DNA of 64,000 nt from Cladocopium goreaui. Lineage: Eukaryota > Sar > Dinophyceae > Suessiales > Symbiodiniaceae. Location of the stretch: NCBI GenBank assembly GCA_947184155.2, contig CAMXCT020006457.1:163581-227580 (forward strand), written 5' to 3'. The notes below the pieces were generated by a model. That model did not search any database. It saw only the letters and a program-made list of their open reading frames with translations, and was not told the DNA's origin. The position numbers and the translations under genes are program-made. Positions 49,601-58,732 of this stretch are shown piece by piece (the first letter of the stretch is position 1; the number at the start of each line of letters is the position of its first letter).

Positions 49601-52600
49601 CCATGGAATCTTGAAACCTGGGGGTTTCCTATAGTTTTCTCTACTAGTCTGACCTGAGCTGATAGCCACCATACCATCCATTGGCAAGCCCTGAAGAACA
49701 TCGGTCAAACAACACCATCTAACATTGGCAATACGACAATCATTGGAAACCAATATCACTAATTCTATCCTCTGATGTGTTTTTAATTTCTGGTTTTGAA
49801 ATAAACTTTCTACAAACAATTGGGGTCTATTCTTGGGTTTGCCACCAGCTATGTGTTTCAACCCATGATTCAAGTGCAACGCCGGTGAATTTGGATGGGG
49901 ATTTACCAACTGGTTTTGGGCACCCTATCCTCAAACAAAGCCATATCGCTTGTCTGAAAACACCAAGTTCATGCTTGATCCTGCCATCATTTTCCGAACA
50001 TTTCTGCAAATTGGGAGCACATGGGAATACATCTCTCAATTTTGGACCAAGTCCATCTAGCTTCGCAGGAATGTGACCAGGCTGGTGCCCTGAATCGCAA
50101 CAAAAACTGAGGTTGTCATCCATTGCTTAGGATTCAGGATTGACAATAATGTGGGTAAAACAATAATAAACCATCCCTCAAATCACTATTTTTATAGGTG
50201 GTATAAACCATTCCCAAAGCGGTGGTTTATTATTGTTTTACCCGCATGAAAGAATTTGTCTGGTAATTCAAACATGGCACTACAAAATTTCCATCTGAGA
50301 ATCGGATATTTTTATACATACATGCAAACACAGCTTAGCAAGGAGGAGTTTTCCGTCCACGCATTCAATTGCCAAAGGGCGAATCCCACTTGTCTATTTT
50401 CATATCTATGTGTTGGTTAAATCATGATACCCTCTGACAATCAAACATGGCAATCCAAACATCCACCCTTAGCTAGATGATTTTCACATGAAAACCTCCA
50501 GGACTCCATATATTGCTCGATACAAAATCCCAAATCGCCATGTTTGATTCCCGCACCATCCACATAACTGTTGGCGAAACCATTGCATCTCCATTCTCCC
50601 ATGATCTTCCCATGTCCCATTTTTCCCATTTTTTCCCCTTCCCCACAGGATCTGACGATCTGAGCCTTGACCACCCGTGTGTGTCCGTGCCGCGCAGCCA
50701 GCAGCAAGGGACTCCAACCATGGACCACTTTTTCCTGCGGAGCTGCGACATTTTAACTCAGCTTCCTCTGACTGTCTGGCATGGCGTAGCGGAGTGGCCG
50801 TTGCCTGCTATTGTTTGGGTGTTTGTTGTAAAAACCTTAAAGGTTTCTCCCACTTCAGGCCGAAAGATCCTATACCACCATGATTTCTCCTTCAACGAAC
50901 CATGAATCAAACTATTGATGAATTTCCTCATCATAACACCATGAAATATCATATCTTAGCTTTTTTTAAAGTCTCGTAAAAATATGTTTGTTATCTAGCG
51001 TACGTGTAGTGACGAGTGACATGAACGGGGGTATGAACGTGTGTGTGAACGACATGCGTGCGAGTGAACGTACGTGCGAACGTATGTATGTACGAGTGAG
51101 CGTACGTGCGAGCGAACGTGTGAGCGTACGTCCGTGCGTTGGCACGGTCACTCGCCACGCGCGCGCGCACGTACGAAAATAAGGTCGACTTGAGTCGACC
51201 TTATTTTTGCACGACCCTGCCTCTTTAGTATTGATTTAGTATTGTAGCGCTTTGCACGTCCAGAAATAAGGTCGACTCCAGTCGACCTTATTTTCGTACG
51301 TGCGCGCGCACGCGGCCAGTGAACGTGCAAACGCACGCACGTACGCGCACACGTCCGTCCACTTGTACGCACACGTCCGTTTACTCGTTCGCTCACACGT
51401 GCACTCGTCCGTTCACTCGTTCGCCTTACGTTCGTCACCACGTCCGTTAGCCACTCGTACCCCCTACGTTCACCGCGTCTCTTGGAGCTTTAAAAGCATT
51501 GTTTACGAGGCTTTAAAAAAAGCTAAATCATATCCCATTATGCTATACCACCACTTTTGTTGGTTTATATGCATAGTTTTTTTTTTGGTAAAACCACCGG
51601 TTAACCATGGTCTCTGACCCCAAAACGGGTCAGATGTGAATATTCACTAATTGCTATTATATTAATCATTATATAATCATTAATCAAGGTCAACTATTAA
51701 TGCGTATCAATAATATCAATGGGATTCCATGCGAAATTCCATAGTTGATTGTATTCCCGTGGGCTTGGTCCATCCTCAACCCCATTGAATTTGAATTTGA
51801 GGTCGTAGCTCCTATTCATGTTAGGCATGTATTAAGACATAAGATTTCCCAGTTCCACTTCCATTAACACAAGAAATGAATCAACCATGAGTATTCCCAT
51901 CATAGCATCATTGTATCCCATCAAATCCCACCATTCTTCTTGCTTAAATTCCGATGTTCCATGATTTTTCCAGTTCCGTGGATCGAGTGGAACACACCGT
52001 GACAATATCCATCAATGCATAGCAGTATCAATATTATATTCCATGATACTGGGTAAAATGCAATATTTCACCAAGCCTATGCCATGGGCAACAAAGAAAC
52101 TTCCACTACTATTCGACACAAATGGCCTTATTGGGATACAGAATTTCCCCTTACTAACCTTTAGTCCAGTGAGGTTGCAGTGAGGTCATTATAATTTACC
52201 CGGATGATGTTACCATAATCTCTATCAGATCAAAACCATTTCTTCACTTTCAATCAACTGTGAACAACAGTGATATTTTCTCACCACCATACCGGTGATC
52301 CTGATACCACCACGGAAAACCCCATGAACTCTCACTGTTTTGTTATGTTTTGTTGCTGAATTCCATCTATAAATGGGTAAGTTGGTCTGTAAATGTCTGT
52401 AAGTCCCATGATGACATCCATCGACTATAGTTATTGACTATAACTATAGTTAAACCATTGAACCACGAATAAAGTCCCATTAGATCCTGTTAACTATAGT
52501 TAAAATCCCATTCAAGTCCCATTGAAGCACAATTTCATTGTAGTTATAAGAACATATAATAACCATAGAGTCAAATCCAATTCAAGTTCCATTCAACCAC

Positions 52601-55600
52601 AATTTTGCTTAAATACCTCTTCAATCCTCTTCACATGGTCAATCTTTGGTAGTCATCCAAAAAATCACTCTTTTGCTGGGTTAGTTTGTGATTTCCACTT
52701 AGAGACAAAAAGACTAAAGGATTTGTCTTACCCTCCGGTAAACTAACATAGCTATGGAAAATGGCCCATAGAAATAGTTGATTTATATACCTATTAAAGG
52801 TTGTTATTTTCAATAGCAAACTGTTAGTTAGTTTAACAGAGGGTATTGGGTTTACTATTACTGGTAAACATCCAATTAGATCCCATTATCACCATTGTAT
52901 AATATCCCATCATTATCCCATTGGGTATTGGGTTTTATCCATCCAGTCGCTGATCTTCACCCTTTCAACGCTCCTTGTCGGCCGCTTTCTCACAGAGCAG
53001 CTGTACCACCTCGCTATGGCCTTCGCGGCATGCCGCCATCAGCGGCGTATGCCCTCCACTCCTGGTAACAAGATTGACGCCCCACGAGCTTCAGGACGTC
53101 AACATGGGGATGTCATATGATTTAAATTATGGTTAACTATGGTTTATGGTTCATATATCTTTTTTTAATGGAAAGTTCATGATATTAGTAGTGTATATTA
53201 GTGGGATTTCACGTGATTTAACCAGCCAAAATCGGGATTGAAGATGTTTTTGCCAGCCAAAATAGAAACTGAACATTAAATAATCAGCCGAAAGGGGTGT
53301 TTAACGTGATTTTACCACCCAAAAGGGGGATTTCACATGAGAATTTGGATTTTAGCCAACATGAGAATTTAACATGTTTTTACCAGCCCATGTGTGCCAC
53401 CACCGGCAAGAATTTGGATTTTCGCGGCGAAAGAATGATGGTTTTAAGAGGCGATTTCAGCACTCGAAATTGGATCACGGAACCCCCATGGCATGGCCAC
53501 TTCCAATGTCTGTATGTGTGCCAGAATCATGGAGGTCAAGAACATGATTTGAAATTAAGGCACGTATTTTGCTCTACAACTACCACTAAACTAGGGATTT
53601 AGGCTCCAGCAGCGTGCGTTTGAAAATCCTTTTAGTCTCAACGGTGCCCTCTGGCAATCTAACCTGGGAGTACACATCTCGTTTGTTTCTATCTGTTTCA
53701 TTGGAAAATGACAAATTGGCTAGCTGTGAAAATCATCAAAGTCATGAAAATTCGGAACTTGTCATCACATGGCGTCGCTTAAAATTGGGCACCTTCTACA
53801 GTACCATCATGTTTCAAATCACAGTATATAAGTTTTTTCGGTGCATCAAAACACAGTCACAGCATATGGGGTATTCTATTGTTAATCCTTGTAATGCGAA
53901 CATCAAACCTCTATTGATGGATTGATGCTCATCCCCTTTCATCGGAATATATAGCAACCACCAAAAAAAGATAGAACAGTGATACAATGGCAATGGAAAT
54001 GGCACAACAACCAATTGAATCCAAGAATGTTTGCTATGACTATGATTCATTGAGGCTGGGGTTGCTGCAAATCATGTCGCATGACCGCCTTGGTCTCTCC
54101 AAGTTGGCGCTGAGCTCACATAAGACCTGCGAGGGGTGTGGCTCAAGCCGAATTCATTGGAACACTTGGTGCTTTGACCATCAAAAATATCAACAATTGG
54201 GCAATTTTTCGAGAATGGAGAATTTGTTAGTCAATGGTTGAACCGGTTTCTGGGAACATGTTTTTTTTTTTACACGGTTTTTCAACCATGGTTCACCATG
54301 AAATACCGGGGGATCCTGCAGATTTTCCCATCTTTCCTGAGTCCTCCCGCTCGTGCAGCGTCCACGTTCCTCGCATACCGTGGTAATGGACTGATTAGAA
54401 CGGGATGGTTCAACACTGCGAGCTTCCAGCCATTTGAACTGCTACAAGTACCATTTTTGATGGGAAAATCACCATTTTTGATGGGAAAACTCACTATTTC
54501 AATGGCCATTTTCAATAGCTATGTTAGTTTACCAGAGGGTACATGGGTTCATGGATGATTTTGATGGTTTATGATTTATTGACTAACCGTTAGAGGGATG
54601 GAAATAAGACACACAACTGACAGCTTTTGAAACCAACTATCAGCGCTTTGCAATGATTGCCCTCAGCTGGAAAAGTCGGAGCACTCAGCCTGTTTGAAAA
54701 TATTCATCATAGCTATCAAGACATATCAAGACCATAAGACCTCTATTTGACAGGAACCTTTGGGATGATTCAAGGAAGAACGGGAACAAGTTTTTCAATG
54801 TTTCTCCATCAAACTGAGTGTTTCAACCATAAACAAAACTTCCATCAACTTCCCTTAAACCAATCTAATGAACCTAAGGAACACAACACATTTGACATAT
54901 CATAACATATCCGAAGATATCCGAAGTACATCCGAAGTATCTCATACAGTTTGGATGATAAGGGAACTCTTTATCTTCCCATGGCTCGACACTTTTCACG
55001 CCCGATGCCCAGTGTCCCCCGTTGGCACGCCACGAAGAGTGGAGAACGTCCGTGGGGCGTGGGCTGCTCCACATGCGCTTGGGCGCGGAACAGAAGCCGC
55101 AGCACCTGGGGACGTTAACCAAACAACAACTAGGGAACATTTATGGATATAGAACGGGTCCAAAATATGTTTTGTGGTATTCATTGGTTCATTCATTCAC
55201 TTCATTTGTCTATTCCATGCTTTTTTGATTGATTTACTGTTTATGTGTTTATTAAATGGTTTGTCTTTTGATTATGCAGCCCTGTGTCATACATGTATCA
55301 TATTGTATCATGTAACATATCAATAGAATATAATAGAATAGATGTGTGCGCATGTATGCGCATGATGTACGTGAAGTGGGCAATTATGTTCCCTACCTTT
55401 ACATTAAAAGATTTAAGCAACCAAAATATGGCTAAATAAAGGATACTAATTGCTGAGCTTTTGCTGCGCTGCAGCCCCTGTTTGTAATTCTTGTTGGTTG
55501 TCGTCGTACTATTTGGATATCGCGCAAATGCTCGGCCCACCCATCCATTCTCAAATACTTCGTCTCATGGTAAAGCAATTGACCCCTAATTCCAGTGGTT

Positions 55601-58600
55601 AATCATCATTTTCCCACGCATCCAGATGGTTTACAATTCATATCTTGATAAAATGGAGGTGTTTATAGAATTTTATAGTTATTACATGTTATGACATGTC
55701 ATTACCATACTGTAAGTCATAACTAAACTATATAAACTATATATTTACTGTATGTTTCTAAACTGTACAGCAGCCATTTATGGTGATGGTCCCACCTCGG
55801 CATGACCCGCATGGGAGGCCAGGATCAAAGGAGACCAACCGTGGGCATCCACCTGGGATTTCATGGGATGGCTGAGTTTTCATGGGGAGATTTTAGATGA
55901 TTTTTAGGGATATCTTGGGGATATTTTAGGGATATCTTAGGGATATATATGATGATATATGACCCAAGAATTTGATGTGTTTAACATTGTTTAACATTGT
56001 TTAACGGTGTTGAATTGATATTTTTTTTCAGGGTACGAAAGCGGAGGATGTAATGGAGATATACAGTAGCCATCAGTAGCCAACAATAGTGGGGAATCAT
56101 GATTATTGGGGAATCAAACATGGCTACCTACGAGTAGATGGGAAATCCCTGCACTCAATGGAAGTTTGAATGGGAAAAACTTCGATGGGAAATTGTCCAT
56201 TCATATTTGATTACCGGAGAGCATCCCATCTGCAACGGAATGGGAGCATCCCGAAGGCCGCAGGAGGGCGAGCGGGCCCAGCCAAAAGGAGCCACTTTGC
56301 AGGTTCGAGCGGGTTCAAGAAACCAAAGCAGGGGCAAATGCCTAACCATTGGATTTGGGGGTCGCATGGGGTCGCATTTTTCCCTTGTGATCCTTGGGGT
56401 TGTCGAGGAATGAGGACACAACAGGTGGTTGATCCAAACATCAAGAAGTCAGTGAAATCAGCTCATGGGGATCTCATCAGGATGTCTCAGGGATGTAATC
56501 AACAAACAGTCGCTTGGTGGGCCGGTCATTAAGGTCTTGGAACATGAAACTGCTCGCCAGGGCGTGTTTGGAATCCTCAGAAACCACCAGCCAGGTCGGT
56601 TGGTCGAATCCTCCCCTCTTCCATGGGTCTTGTTGGATTTGCTGCTTAAACTTCAAAGGTAGCAAACTATTTTTTTGGAAGCTAAAGTCACCCATTCCTG
56701 AACATGTTGAGTTCTCCATCTCGCCCAATGATATAATTATTAATTCAAATCTAATGGTAGTTTCAACCAATCCCCAAAACATTAGTCATCTTGACCATCC
56801 CAAGTATGGTTGAAGAAAACAATATCTTGTCCACCAACCAGAGAATTCCCCATGATTTTCCAGCTAGAAAACCTCCATTCATACAAATTGACCGGTGATT
56901 TTCCATCATTTTTCCCACCTTTTCAAACCTTCAAAAATGACCAGAGGACCATAACCCCTCCATCCCCAGCAATGCCAGCCGCCTGGTTGGGATCCGCTGG
57001 CGCGCTCAACGTCTTCTCCAGCGCCCGCAGATCCCCGTGCCGCGCGGCGTCCTGCAAGGTCTTCGCCATCTCTGGGTGGAAGGAATCCACCACCAGCGTG
57101 AGACCTGGGCAACGCTGGCAACGGTGGGGACATCACTTAACAAATGGGAGAAGGGTAGGGGAAAATACGGGGAAATCATCGAAGTCAATGGGGTTTTACT
57201 AGGAATATATCAGCAACACTAAAGGAATGTTTATAGTTGGGAAAATCATCGGACTCAATGGGGGACTTTCCATTGCTATGTTTCATCACCGGAGGGTATG
57301 GGGGTTAATGTCTGCCCAGGGGTAATCTAAAATATCAATTTCCAATTGATGTGTTATTTTTTGGGCAGAAAAAGGCTTCGCTACCCCTTTCGGTCCTTGT
57401 GAAGACAATGACCGAGGAAGGAGTAAGGGGGGCAAGGAGGACAGTACATATTCATACATATTCCATTTGGTTCATTGGCGGTGTCATTTTAACATCTATT
57501 CAATCAATCTTAGCAATCATGTTGTTCACATTTTCTTACAGCGCTTAGGGCCTGCTGAGGGCTTCTGAGGTCTGAGCTGATGGGCTGCCCCAGGCTGGAC
57601 AAGGGATCCTGGGCGAAGTTGCTTCGGTTCGACACGGCTTCAACGGCTTCAATATTATTGTGGTGAATGCACAATGCATGAAACCACCAGAACATTTTGA
57701 GTGCTTTCCTGGGATTAAGTCTGACTCTCAGCAATGGTATTGGTCGATATTGGTCGTGGGTTGTGCCGGCGTCAAAGTATATAGGCCGAAGGCCGAAGGA
57801 CTTCTGTGAAGCACGTTCACGCAAAAACGAAACAACCAATCAGAATACTCTCAGCAAAATGCGTCATTTCTTTTGGTATTGCCAGGTTTGTCTACTGAAG
57901 TGTCTTCATCGGATCCTGCATTCACTGTACTTTTGAAGGTTGATGGCATAGCTGAGGCAAAACTAATACCTTTTTCATCTGAGACCCTCAGACGACCTAA
58001 TCACCTGAGTGTGTCTGAAAATCTCATAGTTGATCATCAGCTTTCATCTTTCCATATCTTTCCATTAATTCTTGCTGCCATTTTCGGAGCATCCCATATA
58101 TCCCATGACAAACCCAAAGAGAGCGCCCACCAGCCGACAAACCCGGGAATCACAGAATCTCTCGGACCAGCGTCGCTGTTCTTGAGGAAGGTGTGGCGCA
58201 ACATGAGCTTCTGACAAAAGAAGGGCACTGCGCAAGTCTCTTGCAGCAGCATCTTCCTGAAGCGTTGTGAGGATGTGTGAGGCATGCATTCTTCTGCATT
58301 CCTATGGTAAAGAACGCATTGTTAGGTGGAAAATTGGAGACAAACATGTTGGAAGCCTATAGTGCCTAGATTGAACAAAGGACATTTTCAGTGGATTGAG
58401 GTTGGATTCAATGGAGGCTCAATTCCAATGGTGCAGCCATGACCCACGACCGCAATGTTGTAGGCATTCACATCGCAGTATCCCAAAGCTCTGGGCATTA
58501 TATATTCTGTTTGCTTATACCCTCCAGTATATAATAACAAAGTGTTTTTTAAACATAGATTTGGACACCCCACTATGTTGGTAGATTTTCTTTCGGAAAC

Positions 58601-58732
58601 CCAGTGGTTTTCAAATATCCATGGTAGCCAAGGCAAGTGAGCCATCCCCGAGCCAAGGGGCAGGTCGCTAATCTTGGCATCCAAAGGCAGGTGAAACTCC
58701 ATGGGTTCGCCATTGAGGCGCAGCACCCTGAC
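46503..58732 (-). CDS. Ubiquitin-like domain plus ankyrin-repeat protein (multi-exon)
   Basis: Exons right to left: 58662-58732, 58154-58256, 57540-57608, 56983-57051, 55796-55852, 55017-55105, 54351-54369, 54089-54126, 52974-53061, 50666-50734, candidate 47564-47586, and terminal 46503-46629. The first two give a ubiquitin-like fold segment (VRVLRLNGEPMEFHLPLDAK, then DLKMLLQETCAVPF). Ankyrin units follow: DAARHGDLRALEKTL, DAHGWSPLILASHAGHAE, HGRSPLFVACQRG, GGHTPLMAACREGHSEVVQL, HGWSPLLLAARHGHTRVV, DGTTAIHFAAERGDEELASF. All acceptors are AG|G; donors are GT, GC or GA. Phases fit throughout once the 23-bp exon is accepted. The initiating exon is not found. Ubiquitin-like plus ankyrin proteins are frequent in dinoflagellates; ligand and role are unknown. 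Confidence 0.8.
46630..47563. other. Non-coding stretch with a GC-rich island
   Basis: The GC-rich part (about 47040-47380) is open on both strands (77 codons plus, 101 minus) but shows no domain I recognise and no consistent AG|G or donor structure. It could be an exon of an unknown gene on the plus strand (a CGAAC|GTAAGC donor-like site lies near 47275). Confidence 0.4.
47564..47586 (-). CDS. Candidate 23-bp micro-exon of the ubiquitin-like/ankyrin gene
   Basis: Between CGGAG|G and a GT donor the minus strand reads VLILTAR plus two bases. Its length (two modulo three) is exactly what is needed to join the 50666-50734 exon (phase 0) to the terminal exon (phase 2). The join gives ...TRVV-K-VLILTAR-R-SLPDGTTAIHFAA, an ankyrin linker three residues shorter than usual. 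The evidence is phase and position only. Confidence 0.4.
47900..48720. repeat. Degenerate GGTTTAGGG-rich tract
   Basis: About 800 bp on the plus strand are dense in GGTT, TTTAGG and GGGTTGG words, with exact TTTAGGG at 48078, 48118, 48256 and 48302. There is no regular period, but the composition is strikingly G/T-rich against an AT-rich background. It could be a decayed interstitial telomere-like array. Confidence 0.55.
48931..48985. repeat. ATATAAT simple repeat
   Basis: About 55 bp of A/T only, built from TAATA and TATAAT units, in the long intron of the ubiquitin-like/ankyrin gene. Confidence 0.9.
49315..49333. repeat. CT microsatellite
   Basis: A (CT)n run of about nine units. Confidence 0.9.
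50148..50247. mobile_element. MITE-like element, family 2, two-ended
   Basis: The 100-bp element starts AATGTGGGTAAAACAATAA and ends TTATTGTTTTACCCGCAT, with inner arms AAACCATCCC and GTGGTTT. It lies in the intron upstream of the candidate 23-bp exon. Confidence 0.72.
50666..50734 (-). CDS. Ankyrin exon of the ubiquitin-like/ankyrin gene
   Basis: This 69-bp exon encodes EKVVHGWSPLLLAARHGHTR and VVK, bounded by CAG|G and a GC donor, phase 0 at both ends. It joins the exon at 52974-53061 (ending AADK), giving a full ankyrin repeat across the junction. Confidence 0.82.
51000..51475. mobile_element. GC-rich foldback structure with two nested hairpins
   Basis: The core 51156-51314 has long inverted arms: CGCGCGCACGTACGAAAATA on the left faces its reverse complement on the right. 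Each arm ends in its own hairpin (51176-51207, 15-bp perfect stem, loop TG; 51264-51293, 14-bp perfect stem, loop CC), both built on AATAAGGTCGACT. Outside the core, CGTACGT/GAACGT-rich DNA on the left is mirrored by ACGTCCGT/CGTTCGCTC-rich DNA on the right for about 150 bp each side. There is no ORF with a known domain. It may be a foldback-type transposon or a structural element. Confidence 0.75.
52729..52845. mobile_element. MITE-like element, family 1, two-ended
   Basis: The 117-bp element has ends TACCCTCCGGTAAACTAAC and GTTAGTTTAACAGAGGGTA with inverted inner arms. It lies about 130 bp downstream, in gene sense, of the 52974-53061 exon. Confidence 0.75.
52974..53061 (-). CDS. Ankyrin exon of the ubiquitin-like/ankyrin gene
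   Basis: This 88-bp exon encodes SGGHTPLMAACREGHSEVVQ and LLCEKAADK, nearly a complete ankyrin repeat. The acceptor is CCAG|G and the donor GA (AAG|GAGCG). The frame would hit a stop a few codons past the donor, so the GA donor is needed. Confidence 0.83.
54089..54126 (-). CDS. 38-bp ankyrin exon of the ubiquitin-like/ankyrin gene
   Basis: The exon encodes VLCELSANLERP with a CAG|G acceptor and a GC donor (AAG|GCGG). It supplies the second helix and loop of a repeat between the exons at 54351 and 52974. Confidence 0.72.
54351..54369 (-). CDS. 19-bp micro-exon of the ubiquitin-like/ankyrin gene
   Basis: One base plus six codons (NVDAAR) lie between GCGAG|G and a GC donor (CGA|GCGG). It joins CQRG| of the exon at 55017 to |VLCELSANLE of the exon at 54089 and yields ACQRGNVDAARVLCELSANL, a correct ankyrin helix pair. 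Without it the two flanking exons are out of phase. Confidence 0.62.
54447..54541. mobile_element. MITE-like element, family 1, right half
   Basis: Only the right inverted end (GTTAGTTTACCAGAGGGTA) and the inner arms are preserved. It lies in the intron between exons at 55017 and 54369. Confidence 0.55.
55017..55105 (-). CDS. Ankyrin exon of the ubiquitin-like/ankyrin gene
   Basis: This 89-bp exon encodes VLRLLFRAQAHVEQPTPHGR and SPLFVACQRG. The acceptor is CCAG|G and the donor GA (GG|GACACT). It follows in phase from the exon at 55796 (ending AGHAE). Confidence 0.82.
55796..55852 (-). CDS. Ankyrin exon of the ubiquitin-like/ankyrin gene
   Basis: This 57-bp exon encodes VDAHGWSPLILASHAGHAE, with CCAG|G and GT borders, phase 0 at both ends. 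Confidence 0.85.
56983..57051 (-). CDS. First ankyrin exon of the ubiquitin-like/ankyrin gene
   Basis: This 69-bp exon encodes DAARHGDLRALEKTLSAPAD and PNQ, an N-terminal capping-type ankyrin repeat. Acceptor GCAG|G, GC donor. The open frame extends further 5' (MAKTLQ), so an alternative acceptor a few codons upstream is possible. Confidence 0.78.
57540..57608 (-). CDS. Linker exon of the ubiquitin-like/ankyrin gene
   Basis: This 69-bp exon encodes DPLSSLGQPISSDLRSPQQA and LSA. It has CCCAG|G and GTAAGA borders and is in phase with both neighbours. It has no domain signature and is supported by splice sites and frame. Confidence 0.6.
58154..58256 (-). CDS. Second exon of the ubiquitin-like domain
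   Basis: This 103-bp exon encodes KMLLQETCAVPFFCQKLMLR and HTFLKNSDAGPRDS. The LKxxLxxxxxVPxxxQKL pattern is the helix and following strand of a ubiquitin-like fold. Acceptor TTCAG|G; the donor is placed at GATTCT|GTGATT, but a slightly earlier donor is possible. Confidence 0.7.
58662..58732 (-). CDS. First exon of the ubiquitin-like domain
   Basis: This 71-bp exon encodes VRVLRLNGEPMEFHLPLDAK and ISDL, a beta-hairpin followed by the start of the ubiquitin helix. It has CCAAG|G and GC borders. A short initiating exon with the Met is expected to the right but was not found. Confidence 0.75.
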
